DNA of 64,000 nt from Botrytis cinerea B05.10 (lineage: Eukaryota > Ascomycota > Leotiomycetes > Helotiales > Sclerotiniaceae), in contig NC_037317.1 in assembly GCF_000143535.2 (NCBI RefSeq), positions 1,116,001 through 1,180,000 of the forward strand, written 5' to 3'. Position numbers and translations under genes: made by a program. How positions within the stretch are numbered: the first letter of the stretch is position 1; every line of letters begins with the position of its first letter. Positions 11,230 to 24,452 of the stretch are shown piece by piece. Under the pieces are notes generated by a model. It was not told where the DNA came from, made no database searches, and saw only the letters and a program-made list of their open reading frames with translations.

Positions 11230-11930
11230 TTTCTCTTTTGCATTTTTTCCTTCATCTTTCTATCATTTTATCTTTTTGGAAATAGATAGATAGAGAGAGA
11301 CATATCTTTTGCTGATATCTGAGCGAGAATATGATTTAATCAGTATTGCCACTTTTTTATGAGGATTTGGGCGGGGTAACGGTAAGTGGTGGGGTAATAT
11401 AAACACGAGCCGGAGTTGAGCCGCGCCGCCAATGGGAAAGTTGTATATTCACAGGCTCGATTTGGTAACGAAACGAGCATCAAATAAAAAGAACAATTGA
11501 TAAAGAACTTGCAACTTTGATACTCGAATTCATAATTTTGGATATCTATCTATCTTTTTACCATGCAAGAAAGCACACGCTACATACATACATGTTCCTC
11601 CCTCCTCGCAGCTCCTACTACAGTCGCCTCATAAAGCAATGCGAACAAATGCTAAATGCTCCATCCATCTCTGCCCAATCTAGGAGTTGAACCTGGATCT
11701 ACTAAAAACAAGAGCTTTGTACTGATTGTGAATACATTTTTGCAAATACACAGATCCAGGAGCAAGAAAGGAAAACAAACGCCCTACGCCTCGCAATCCT
11801 CATGACGTCTTTTGTTCTTTTATTCTAGGCAGTGAAGATTTGATCACCATAGTACCTCACCTCTGCTCTATGTATGGACTATCAATTCTATGCTTGACTG
11901 TGTATCTTGCTTTGTCTCATCCTTGCTAGT
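11230..11930. other. Intergenic with a tRNA-like relic
   Basis: This spacer lies between tRNA-Glu and the BPH1 3' end. It contains a T-arm/acceptor-like fragment on the minus strand (11672-11696) and 9-bp inverted arms CCTGGATCT/AGATCCAGG at 11692-11700 and 11752-11760. No complete gene can be folded. Confidence 0.5.
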
Positions 11931-14900
11931 CTATCGTTCACGTTGGACTAACGTCCATTCATACTATGGATATCATGATTAGCTTCCACCCCCATAACAT
12001 CAAGAGAAAGAAGAAAATTCAAAACTCACCACTCTTCCCTCTTCATCCCCAGTATAAACTCCTTTCTCCATGGGCACCACGCAAGTAATACCCGCCTCCA
12101 CATTTCCGTTGATTGTTGTTCTCCTCCCATGCGGCCCTGTCGACCTATTGACACTCGCATCTCTCCTTACTTCATCCACATGATCTAATCTCTTCACTAA
12201 TTCTAATTCCCATTTCCCACTTTGTTTACCCACGATTTTACGCCATATACATACTATTCCTCTTTTATGCCCCGTGAATAATAATGTACTCTCCAACCAT
12301 TCATTCCCAGTACCTTCGTAAAATGCACAACTATGTACGTAATCATCATGTCCTAGATCTGTACAGACATTTTGCTCGAGTAGTGCTTCGCCGTTCAAGG
12401 TATAGAGTGCAACCTTTTGACCGCGACATAACATAATGTCACCAGTTACGTCATTAATACGTGCGCACTCGACAGCACGACCATGAGTAAGTTTGCGAAC
12501 GAATTCTAAACGATTAAGATCCCAGAGAAGGACAACACCATCGGACGATGCGCTGAGCATTGTACTGAAGGATTTGCTGACTGCGAGAGTAGTTACGGGT
12601 GTTTTGTGTCCGAAGAGAGAAGAGCGAGGTTGGAGATCAACAGTTTTTGACGAGGATGTTATGATCGTATGAGCGGAAATGACACAATCTTCGCCGGCTG
12701 TGATGAGTGTTTGCGAAGACGCAAAAATGACGGTAGATAATTGGCCTTGATGAAGATTTTCAAAAAGTCCAGCGAGCTTTTTGGAATCATTGAAGTAAAA
12801 CCGGACGCTATTGTCAGCGAAGCCCCACTCTAGGTATTTATCATAGCTTGGAGGAAGATTTAGACGGAATGCTGTGGCACAGAGAAGTCGATCTAACTTA
12901 GCGGAGTAAGTGAGTGACGCGACACGTTCGTGACTTTCTATCAATGGAAATGGTAGTCGTGTCAGAGATTCTGCTGAAGTATCCAGTCTCTTTGTCTTTT
13001 GACGCATATCTTCTCGAGATTGATGAGGTTTAGAAAATACTTGATGAGGTGTTTGACCAAAATTATGAATGATTCCAATCGTTGCTAGTCTTTCGACTGG
13101 ATCTTCGATAGTATCAAGATTCTTTGCACCGTGATATGAAAGGTGGTGGAATACGTTCACACTTTCTATAGCGGCTTCTCCGCGTTGCTTGCAACCAAAG
13201 ATAAGATCGATCCATTGGTGTAGATTCTTACTCACAAATGGGCTTTCTAAAGCCTCGCGATGTTTAGCAATGAATATCTTAGGATCGCCCTTAGCCCACG
13301 GTGGAAGGTCAACAGTATCTATACCACCACCGTTCCCCTGCCGCAAGCCAAAATTGTATCCGTTGTTATTCGTGAGAAATTCTGGAAGGTAAAAGAATTC
13401 TGGTATGAGCTCTCTTACATCAGACATGTTGTTTCTGGATGCAGAATCCCAAGCTTTCGCGATTGAGTAGAACAATCTATCAGGATGATCAAAATTACCT
13501 CCTTGAAGTAGCAAGTAGGATTGAACAAAGGGTTGAAGTCTGATCAAATACGATGTAACAATCATGGCCGATGAGTAATGAGTACCATAATGAAAGGCGG
13601 GGGTAGTGTTATCCATTTCTGCAAATGTTTTATATCTTTCAATAAAGTCCGCTTGACGGGAATTGTGCTGCGCTCCCATCGGTTTTGATAGGTCCCGGAA
13701 TGAAGCAGGATTGTTCAGATCTAGCTCTTCACTAGTGTAATCGGCCAGAACCCAAGGGAAGACAGGGTATTGTGTGAGATCGTTAAAAGTACGACCAGCC
13801 ATTGTATTAACGAGCATCAAATAGTGAAAATTTGATATTTCTCCTTTTGCCCATCGTCGCATTGCTGGATTCCAAGCAGAAGAGTTGAAGATGTTACCAA
13901 ATTTGGAACCAAAAGTAGTAGGTGTATCATCCGATACCTTGAGAGCCTCAAGACGCCAGCCATCTTCTGGATTTGGCAAACCAGAGCTACCATTAGTATG
14001 TGGAGCTTTTGAGGAAAGTTTTGAAAATAGATCATCTCTAAGGCTGGCTGAGATAGCTGTAAGTAAATAACTGCGACCGTCTGTGAAAAAGACTTCCACA
14101 GCAACATCTCGAAATAAGAAACGACGTTTAGAAATACTAATGACATCGCTCCACTTCCAGCTTCTTGATTCTTGCTCAGTTCTGAGAGGTTGAGTAGTTT
14201 TCTCGCTTGCCTTGTGACCAGCAATCATCTGTAGATAAGGATCTCGTTCCTCCTTGGGAGCCATCGTAACATTCACAATCTCTCCGTCAGATCGTTGGAA
14301 GACGTTATCAATCAGATACAGGGAATCCTTGCCTAGAATCAACAGGCCCTCAACTGCTTCGAGTCCAATGATTCTAGAGATGTTGAAAACGTGTTGCACT
14401 GAATCTCCTCTTTGAAGACTACGCATAACCTTTCTATTTTTGTCTTCAAAGCCATCATCGCCATCGCCAGGCTCATTCGGATCATCAACAAGCTCGAACT
14501 CCTCTTCTTGAACAACATTATCCGGATTTTCATTTTCAGTTTCCTCTGATGGATTCTCAGTATTCCTCTCAGATCCAGTCTGGCCATCAAAGCCCCTAGG
14601 CGGTGTCACTGCAGACCTCGGTGTCGAATCGATGTGCTGAGACGGGGCGAGGCCTCCAACTTTAGTGTTAACCTGTAACACGTCGTTTGTGTTTGTCTCA
14701 GTGGGACGTCTTTTGGGTTTGTAATCATAATTTGGAGCAGCGCGATCTGGTAGCATACGAAGGCGCATGCGATTGCGACCCTCGGTCCTGTCCAGTTTCC
14801 ACTTCAAGGGAACCCCCCGATCAAATACTGCACAGGGTCTATGAAGTTCTCGGTCCATCTTCGAAAAAGTAGAAACAAGGAAGCTGAAATTATCTTGTTG

Positions 14901-17900
14901 ATCTTGTTGTGCTCTTTGGTGCTTAAGATGTTCGGATGCATAAATGTTTTTCATCCATAGGTTTGATGCGAGATCATGACGAAACAATATATCTTCGTCA
15001 TTAAGATCATCTGCATGCCACTGCCTGAGCTTTTCGCGTCGCTTGGTAACGCGGATTTTAAGAGTATCTTCGTTCCTCTCATTTTCTGCGTTAACAAAGT
15101 CTTCCCAAGCACGAGACATTGCACCAAAAAACAGAGCATCGAGCTCAGCTCTGTAGCTATCAACCCATTCCGCAAAGGTCTCATTGTCCAGCTCGGTAAG
15201 CTTCTTAAATCCCGAATCTAAATATTTGTATTGGCCAGGCATAGCATGACGTAGCATATTAGATGTTTCTTCGGGCTTCTGAACAAGCAATATTCGCCAA
15301 AGGTTTGCAGCTGCCAGACGTATACTTTCTTTACTATCCACTAATTTGACATAAAGCTGGTAACAGATGAGTTTCAAGAAGTTATCTTCAGTTACATCGG
15401 CAGACAGGACTACGGTTTGCCAATAGAGCAGCTTATCCATGAATGCTAATGCTTCTGACTCGGAAGCTTCTGGCACATCAAGCTCAGATAGACGAAGTAG
15501 AGCGACCCTAAGGAAAACGCTTTTGATCGAAGCAATGGCTTGGCTACATAGGCGGACACTTTTGATCTTGGACACTTCAGGTCGCTCTAAGTATTCTAGT
15601 ATTGTTCCTGCAAAGTCCAATAGTGTTTCAGCACCGCCAAGAAACCAGCCTTCGAATACAGCTTCACCAATATGGAGAACAAAACGAGCCATGTTCTGGA
15701 TGACTCTAGGCTCCCACAATGACTTTTGGTCCAACTGAACAGTAGTTCCGAGCTGAGATATCATGTTACGCAGCAAGTATGATTCAAAGTACGCCTGATG
15801 TTCTTGGAAACCAGGGGGAACTTTGAGAAACAATCCAAATCCGGGAAACTCTTTACGGGCCATGACTTGGTCAATGAAGACGTTGACAACTAATTCTAGC
15901 ATGCCTTCAACTATTGCGTTACTAACTTTTTGTGCGGCAATTCTTTTCTTGGGCGACATTATCAAACTAAGTCTAGCAGAAGACGGGCTGTACTCCGAGG
16001 GGCGAGATGTTAACAATACAAATGAAGATCCTCGGCGAAGAGGTTTCGCTTTGAGAGTTGTAGGACTAGGTGGAAGGAGAGTCTCTACTGTTGAAGTACG
16101 GACAATAGGTGTAGGCATGGCTGATACGCGAGACACCGGTCTTATGATGACATCGTCGCCTTCGAAAGTCAATGCAGAGTCACGAGAGTTCAGTTCCGTC
16201 TCCGGACTAACAGCATCTGAACTAACAACTACTGGGAATAAAACCGCAAGCAGATACCTGACATAGTCTGAAGATAAGGCGAAATCCCTAAAGTCTTGAG
16301 ATTTGCTATGTAAGTCTGCGAGAAATCGGATGATTGTGTGTAGAATAACAACCTGCTCTGCCAATCGTTCTCTTTTAGGCTGCTGAGATTCTATTCCATA
16401 GTTAGTACAAGGCTTCATAAGAACGTCAGCGATAAACTTACGTCGAGACTCAAGTTCTTTCGTAAGAGACATTGATCTATGCCGAGTTGGTGGTTTAAGC
16501 GTATCTGTTGGCGAATCCTGATCTCTCCCATTGCCCTTGTCATGAAGTGGCGAGTCAGGGTCATCTTGGTTCCGCAGAACATCCTTCAAACCATGTTGCA
16601 TCATCGCCATAATTACGGGCAGCACATTGGGATACACAATTTTGCCTGTGCCAAATGTGTCCAGAAGATTGTATAACTCAAATGGCTGATCGAAATCAAT
16701 ATTCGCGACGTCATGTCCAAACAAAATGCCAAAACAAATGGGCCATAATGTTGGGATATCCCACCACCTCTTCAATCTGTGACGCATGATAGTAAAACCT
16801 CCGGTTTTAGTCGAGAATTTTAAAGCATAGTTAGAGCCATGGACGACCAAGAGACGGGCTAATATTTTCGAACCAAGAACCACAACCTGTGGGTCATCCT
16901 CCGTTAAGAGATGTAAGAGCCACTAACAATGTTAGGAGAAAATCTCAATGAGTAAAAGCTTGGAATAAATACCTTGTTCGTCACAGTCCTAGCAAATTTG
17001 CGAATGTTTGAAGTGGTGCCTTCCTCACACAAAAGCTCAGTATACATTCCAAGCACAGAATTTCCAAGCTGCCTCTTAGTCATTATCTGCGAAGCTATCT
17101 CATTTGCATCGAAAACAGTGCTAATAGTTGGTCTTCTTGGGCCTCTTGATATCGTGCCAGATCGTGTTGGAAGCGTTGACCCAGGATTCTTGGGGGTTCT
17201 CGAAGCAGAACCCGTAGGCTTGTGATATGCATAAGTGATGAAAAGAGCAAGAGAACGAAAGACTTCCGCTGTCATATTACATTTGACTAAACTGGTGAGT
17301 GCTTCCATGAAAGAAGGAAACACATCTACGGGGAACAATTCGGCCTTTAGAGCATCTAGGAATCTTTTTACAATTCCTGCGGACAATTAGCTAAGGTAAT
17401 CAATCTTAGGTGTGTCTAGTAGACTTACGCATTCGAAATAAACGACGAGAATTGAATTCATGATACTTGCTGTTGACGCCAAATGTGATAAATTGTTTAT
17501 AGTATAGCCTTTGAGTGAGTGAAGCTGTCTTCCGCCACATATCAAAGTCGACGAGTAAGATCCGATATGCAAGAGGGTTGATTATAAATGATTCCTCAGG
17601 TGTCTCATGGCTGTAGCCAACAAACTCCAGTACCAAGCTCAGCAATTGAAAACCAAGTTTATCGCGATCATCTTCGCTCATATTCGAGGTATCGGAGTTG
17701 CCTGTCCTTGTCGCAATAACAGTTCCGGCACCCATCTTGCCACGAAGAAGGGCGCCCAATATTGCGTAGCCGTTTTCTCGCTCCATAGCTTCGCTGTTTC
17801 GCCAACTTGCGTTGATACTCTCAAATAGATTTTCTACAGCCCGAACGATACTCTCTTTTGTATTGGCGGCTTCGACCAACTTCAGCCCAATTGCAGTAAA

Positions 17901-20069
17901 CCCTCCAAGCCTCCACATTGCATCGTCCAGAGCTTGGGGAACAATGACTACTGGTTCACCTGTCAAAATCGCAGTGCCATGGGCTCTAGTCAAGGCATCA
18001 TTGATGGCAGGCGTGGATCCATTGATAGCCACGGAGGTACCACTGTTGTGTGTCAACTGGAATAAGTTATTTGAAGCTGTTCGATTCAGCCCCCTTGACA
18101 GTTGAGATTCTGGTCCTTTTAGTCGGTCTTCCTCTCCAAGAATAGCAGTAGGCAGAATGCTTAGTAGGATGCGAGACTCCGGTACTAATATACTAGCCTT
18201 TCCTCGTATAGCTTTGAGGATGTCCGAATTGTCTTCCTTCCCGGGGTGCATGAGCTCCTGACGCATTCCCAAAGCTGCGGATGCCTCATACGTTTGGAAA
18301 GATCCCATGCAATCTTGAAAATTTCCATTATATCGCGGTCCTAAGCGATAGTAGACAGCCACTAAATCGTCGCTAATTACATCCTCAATGAGATGTGCTG
18401 AAGCCAAAGACCAACGAGAAAAGACAACGCCACGTCCGAGGCGAGTAGAAAGATCTTGTGGAGTTCCAAGGAAGGCTTGAACTGGATGTGCTTTCGCACT
18501 AGTTGAGGTGAAGGACGCGAAACTTTCTGTGCTAGCATTTATCGGTGGCGGAGGAGCCGGATATTGGCATTTGACTTGCTCCGCAAATTCCCCATCGACA
18601 TAAAGAATTGCTTTACTCGAAGTCATCGTTCTAGGACGTCGATGAACTATTGCAATATGATACCAACGGCGTTCTTGAAACGTTGTCGACTTGAACCTGA
18701 CACTAGGTCGCGACGAGGAAATAGATGTTTGTAAAATGAAATTGTGAGTATCCTGCTCAAGATACGCCAGTAGGAAACAGGTTTGAGTCTCATCATAGGC
18801 CCCGAAGATGGTTGTATGAGCATTTGGATCAAATTTATCCACGAAAATCCAGGCTGTGAAGGTATAACCTCCCACCGTTGATGGTGGTGGAAAAGATCTT
18901 GCTAGCGTGGGAAGTTCTATTGAAGCAAAGCCATTTAAAGAAAGGTCAAATTGAATATACGCAGGGGTGTGAGATTTCTTCATCGTACGAAGCAAGAATT
19001 CGCTGGCAATAGGAGACTGGCTAGAGACTAGATATTGGGCATCATTCAAGGAGCTTATACCGAGTGACATCAAAGAACCGCACAAGTTTTCGACGGTCTG
19101 TCTCTCGGTAGTAGCAAGGGAAGAATCAGAATCGAAAGCAAGCGGAAGCAGAGTAGATAGTACTCCCGTCGAATGCAAAGCCAGCAAACTGTGATTTGAA
19201 ATTGAAGAAATTTTGGACAATGTTAGAATGACAACCAATGCAGCTGGATTTACCGGAACGCTGGAAACTCGAGGTATGGTCTTCCAGAAGTCTATGATAA
19301 CTGGAACAATATCTGCATGATGTAGCAACGAACTCTCGCGCAGGATGGCTTGTAAACGAGTCTCCACCAACTCGAGAACTTCTTCATCGCTCTTGATGTT
19401 TTCAGACTCGCGTTCCAAATCTTGGGGTGCGATTACTGTGTATTTGAAATCCTCAGATAGTACGGGATCATTCGACTCGGTTCTTGAAGGATGGTGTTCA
19501 GCAGCAATTTGACATAAAGTCTCAAATCTCTTGTCGTCCAAAGCGAATGCAAGAAGCCGCCCAAAAAGCTGTGCTTCGGTCCATATATCAGACTCACTAC
19601 CACCGATACCAATACTAGCTATTATTTGCTCTAAAGCAGCCCATCCTCCTCCTTCAACCCGACGCTTGAAGTATCTCCTATTCCCATGATGATCACGAAA
19701 TGTTTGTGCCAACACCCCCAATATGTTTTCGAGAAGATCGAAGAGTCGAATCTTATCTTGCTGATCCCTCTTGAAAGGATTATAGAATCCCGAGAACGCT
19801 CGAAGGGTGCTTAATAGGATTTGGTACCCATGGAGATGTCTAAAGTCGTCTTTTGATCGCGATGTTTGCGAAGATGCTATTAGAAACACCCGGATACTCT
19901 GAACTTGTTCAACAATGGATGGCAGGTCGGGATATGCATTCTCAAGACGCTTTTGGAGGGCCGTAGATAGACCATCTAGGAGGACTTGTAGCTCTGCGGT
20001 AGCTTTTGTTGCTTCTGGGGGATTTGATGCCGCAGTCGACGAGCGATGTCTTCGGCCTCGTGTCGACAT
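11931..20069 (-). CDS. BPH1: BEACH-WD40 protein (BPH1 / beige family)
   Basis: This is a giant scaffold protein of vesicle traffic and vacuole/lysosome biology, 2656 residues. Exons 20069-17429, 17376-16973, 16922-12030 and 11963-11931 join in frame. The order is typical of the family: a helical armadillo-like N-terminus, a concanavalin/LamG-like domain at about 370-505, a long helical middle, an acidic linker, a PH-BEACH domain at about 1860-1980, BEACH at about 2035-2280 (starting RRWAKGEISNFHYLM, with the FHYGTHYS stretch conserved), and C-terminal WD40 repeats to the end. Reading through the last donor would end the protein in a nonsense tail. Splicing to the 33-nt exon instead gives GRVYEWTLVQRER, the expected WD40 terminus. 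The start ATG precedes a basic, Ser-rich N-terminus. It is divergent from the subtilisin gene. Confidence 0.95.
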
Positions 20070-20590
20070 CTTCCACCCCGCCTATGTCCAGCTTGGGGGA
20101 TCAATGTTTCTACTTGCCCCGCATTAGTTATTGGCTTATCTCGGTTTCTAAGGATTTCGATCGATCCTGCGTCCTTTTGAAATATTGGAATCTAATGAGT
20201 TGCGATCAAGGTTGACTTGCATCGAGGTTGGGCTTTGTTTGATACAGGTACGCGAGGTGGGGATGCACGAAACTGGGTTAACAGTATCAACCCAATCTTG
20301 ATACTTTGTAGAAATGCGAAGAAACGCGAGATGCAGCGAAAATAATCTCAATTGTCAAATTAGCATAAGTTCATTGTAGGTAGGTCCAACGTTGTTGCTA
20401 TTCACTCCATTCATAGTGTCAGCCTTATGAACATCATCGTCAATGGCAAGGCCAGCCAGCTTAAAAGTTGTAGCCTTAAAACTAATGCCTAAATATTGAG
20501 AATGTGTGCAAGCCATGATTGAGGTGAGGAGGAAATCTACAAAAATCAACTGTGAACGATTCTTTTCTTGATTCTTTTGGGATTTCAAAG

Positions 20591-20615
20591 TATCTGTATC
20601 TGTATCTGTATCTGT
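20591..20615. repeat. TATCTG hexanucleotide repeat
   Basis: Four copies of TATCTG lie in tandem in the upstream region of BPH1. Confidence 0.85.
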
Positions 20616-21271
20616 TTGCATCGAAATCCATGGGCGTGGAACAATTCCTGGTCAAGCATTCCGGCAGCCATTACCAGAACAAACCCCCTTTCGGAGCCTT
20701 TGAGCTATGAGCAATCTCATCAATCCAAAACCAAGGGTCACGTGCGGGCTCTACAATCAGCCTGAAGCCGGAAAGAGCGCTGACACATGCTCAGCGCTTC
20801 TGACTCAATATTGAATTTAGATTTATCGATAGAAATAGTGATAGAAATCATGCGGAGGATTGTCTCACTAGGGGCGAATTCAGAAGACGAGACACAGGAA
20901 AGGTTGGAATTAATAGACAGGAGGCTAGGAAGCTAAGAGGAACCGGTATGCGATGACTCGAAATGCACACGTTTGAGTGGTCTCGTGTGAGGTTGACCGT
21001 TTCGATTTGATCGTGTGGATTTACTTTACAGCGACACTGCTTCTCCTGCCATCCATTAACGATCAATCACATCATGATGAAAGCCACACCGAATAATACC
21101 GAATGGGTGGTGCATGGCCTTCCAGCACGGTTTGAGACTGTTCTATCAATCGTTATCTTCATATCTTCGCGTCTTCACATCTTCACATCGCCTCTTCATA
21201 TCACCGAGAGAGCCACACCGAATGGGATTGACAAGTAGGGTACGACACCGCCTCGACCGCCTTGTTGTTTA

Positions 21272-21308
21272 GAATAGCTCGAGAATAGCTCGAGAATAGC
21301 TCGAGAAT
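21272..21308. repeat. 11-bp tandem array, unit GAATAGCTCGA
   Basis: Slightly more than three perfect copies of an 11-bp unit place the palindrome CTCGAG once every 11 bp, close to one helical turn. Confidence 0.85.
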
Positions 21309-21435
21309 CGATCGTAGGTATTGGTAGAATTTCATTGATTGACCCCGAGTTTCGCTACTCTTCTCGTACCTGAATGATATGTGGAGACCCAGCCGGCTTA
21401 TAAATAAATACGTACCTGGTTAGATGCTGCTAGCT

Positions 21436-21468
21436 GACTGGCTCGAGACTGGCTCGAGACTGGCTCGT
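21436..21468. repeat. 11-bp tandem array, unit GACTGGCTCGA
   Basis: Nearly three copies of a second 11-bp unit share the core GCTCGAGA with the array about 130 bp to the left but have a different spacer triplet. Confidence 0.85.
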
Positions 21469-22635
21469 TCAGACCCTGATGGAGCGCAAGCTGTTGGTCG
21501 CCTTAAACTCTAACATCATAGGCAAGAGCAACATACATGGGCGTGGAAGCTCCCAAAGCTGGATCATGGAACAGTTCCAAGGTGGGAATGAAACCAGGAT
21601 CATCGCAACTTCCCTATCTGATGATTCAAGGGATAGGACTGGATGACTTACTCGCACATCGTCCATCGTCCATCCTTCACAGCATCCTGCACAATCATCA
21701 TCATTACCGCGGTACAATCACATGATTCACGTCCAGAGATCTTCATGCTATGGTTGAGACTAAAAGCGATGCATCTCTTGCATACCCGCACCCCTTTGAT
21801 AGTGAGGCGCCGCCATGCTCACATTTCCCATCTAACAACACGGCATTTTGAGTTTCACGACATTGTTTGGCCATTGCAGCCAGAGATAACACGATAGATA
21901 AATAGATCACGATACCGATGCCGACAGATCACGATACTGCAGATCCGTGTCTCCCTGGTAAACTTTCGGTCTAAAAGGCCCAAAGTACGGGGGAGAAGGA
22001 AAGGGGAGAGAGAAACAGTACCTACATCGGAAGGTAAGACAACAGCGAAACCAGGATCCAGAATCCAGAATCCACAATCCATAATCTGTACAGAGCAGTC
22101 CATCATCCATTATCCGTTATTATACCCATCCTCTTGCATTGTTTTGTTTACATGATCGGATTGTCTCACACCCTCACACCCTAATGGATTACTAGAGCGA
22201 CGATAGCTTTCTTACCCGTACCCACATCCATACCACACCCATACCACACCCCTACTCTCCCTTCTGCGCCGACAAGCCTCCCCAAATTCCCTCCCTTATC
22301 GCTTCGTCAGTTCGGTCTGCGTGATCCATTCGTCACTGATAAACTCAGACGCTAACCCCCAAAGTGGCCTAGATCCAAACGAGCATCGCCCCCGTAGTTG
22401 CCTAGTGCATCTTTGTCGGTTCCCCGAGCTTCGCAGTTCGTGTAGTACTTCAACACCTCTCATATCCTCCATCATCATCCATCATTCATCATCTTCTTCT
22501 CTTCTCATCAATACTCTTTCTCTCGAAGACAGCATTATCACTGTTCTTCATCAACCACTCTTATACCACCCCTAGTAATCCAAGCAAGCTTCATATAAAC
22601 TCTTTGTTTTCTCTCATACATCACATCTATTCATC

Positions 22636-24452
22636 ATGCGTGGAATCTTCAGCGTATCGCTTTTGCCGCTATTGGTCTCTGCGGCACCATTCAGCACCGA
22701 AACCATTCACGAAGGCGCTGCTCCTCTTCTTTCATCAGCAAACTCCGTAGAGGTCCCAGCCTCCTACATTGTTGTATTCAAGAAGCACGTCACCGCGGCA
22801 TCTGCCAGTGAGCATCACAGCTGGGTTCAAGACATCCACTCCACTGGCGAAGCTCAACGAACCGAGCTCCGAAAGAGAGGGCAATTCCCAATTACCACCG
22901 ATATCTTCGAGGGTCTCAAACACACATATAACATTGGCAGTGACTTCTTGGGTTACTCCGGTCACTTTGATGACTCGGTCATCGAAGAGGTCCGCAAACA
23001 TCCCGATGTAAGTACAATCCTTCTTATCATTGCAGCACCAATTGCGTGCTTTCTACCTGGAATTTCGTTTCCAATTGGGTTCAAAACATCCTTATCTTGA
23101 TGGTTCCCTTGATCCCGATACTTCCAACAAAGCCCACACAAGTCCATTGTTGCCGGCTCATTCACGTACAGCGATAAACCCGCACGTGATGGCTCATTAT
23201 CCTCACTTCATGGTACATTATTTTTACGTAACAATTGTGCTAATCATTACTCTCGCAGGTCGAATACGTTGAGAAGGATTCCGTTGTAAACACATTAGAA
23301 GACCCTTCGGGCGAGGTTGAGAAGAGCGCTCCTTGGGGTTTGGCTCGTATCTCCCACAGAGATTCCTTGACCTTCGGCACATACAACAAATACTTGTATG
23401 CCGCCGATGCGGGTGAGGGAGTCGATGCTTATGTTATCGACACCGGAACCAACACTGAACACGTTGATTTCGAAGGTCGTGCACACTGGGGCAAGACCAT
23501 TCCATCTGGCGATGCCGATGAGGATGGAAATGGACACGGAACTCACTGCTCCGGTACCGTTGCTGGTAAGAAATATGGTGTTGCTAAGAAGGCCAACGTC
23601 TACGCCGTCAAGGTTCTTAGATCAAACGGTTCCGGTACCATGGCAGATGTTGTAAAGGGTGTTGAATGGGCTGCCAACGCCCACACTGAAAAGGTTAAGG
23701 AGGGAAAGAAGGGCTTCAAGGGTTCTGTTGCCAACATGTCTCTCGGTGGTGGCAAATCTCCAGCTCTTGACCGTGCCGTTAACGGTGCCGTTGATGCTGG
23801 TATCCACTTCGCCGTCGCTGCCGGTAATGACAATGCCGATTCTTGCAGCTATTCTCCAGCTGCTGCTGAGAACGCCATTACTGTCGGTGCTTCCACTATC
23901 GATGATGCCCGTGCCTACTTCTCTAACTATGGTCCTTGCAACGATCTCTTTGCTCCTGGTTTGAACATTCTCTCAACCTGGATTGGTAGCAAGTACGCCG
24001 TCAACACCATCTCTGGTACTTCCATGGCCTCTCCCCACGTCGCTGGTCTCTTGGCCTACTACCTTTCCCTCCAACCATCTAGCGACTCTGCTTATGCTGT
24101 TGCTGAGATCACCCCTAAGAAGTTGAAGGAGAACATCATCGCCATTGCTACTGAGGGTGCTCTTTCTGAAGTTCCATCTAACACTAAGAACGTTCTTGCA
24201 TGGAACGGTGGTGGATCTTCCAACTACAGCTCCATCATTAAGGCTGGTGGATACGTTGCCAAGGCATCCAAGGATGTTCCAACAACTGTTGAACTCTTGG
24301 AGAAGGCCATCGAGAATGACTTCAACGTTCTCTCTGGCAAGGTTGTCAAGGGCACTGAGTCCATGGTTTCTAAGACCGAGAAGCTTTCCAAGAAGATCCA
24401 AAAGATGGTTGATGAGGAAATCAACGAATTTTTTGAGGAATTCAGCTCTTAG
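22636..24452 (+). CDS. Subtilisin-like serine protease (S8, vacuolar cerevisin type)
   Basis: This is a 521-residue preproprotease encoded by exons 22636-23007 and 23259-24452. It has a signal peptide (about 1-16, ending VSA) and an I9 inhibitor propeptide (about 44-130, starting SYIVVFKKHV). The S8 catalytic domain has Asp185 in VIDTG, His217 in GNGHGTHC and Ser379 in SGTSMASPH. The substrate-binding Leu-Gly-Gly-Gly segment and the oxyanion Asn in AAGN are present. The C-terminus carries about 60 charged, helix-forming residues beyond the catalytic core, as in fungal vacuolar proteases related to yeast Prb1 and allergen-type proteases. The family degrades proteins in the vacuole during starvation and autophagy. 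Secretion is possible. Codon use is strongly C-ending, suggesting high expression. Confidence 0.95.

Larger units (their letters stand above)
20070..22635. other. Divergent intergenic region between BPH1 and subtilisin genes
   Basis: This 2.57-kb spacer holds two promoters in opposite directions. It contains a TATCTG hexamer run (20591-20615), two arrays of 11-bp units built on GCTCGAGA (21272-21308 and 21436-21468), and a CT/CA-rich leader just before 22636. No coding exon is supported. Confidence 0.6.

Noticed and set aside
9159..24452. Secreted hydrolase cluster (pectin methylesterase plus subtilisin)
   Set aside because: They are more than 12 kb apart with BPH1 between them, and the protease looks vacuolar, so no functional cluster is supported.
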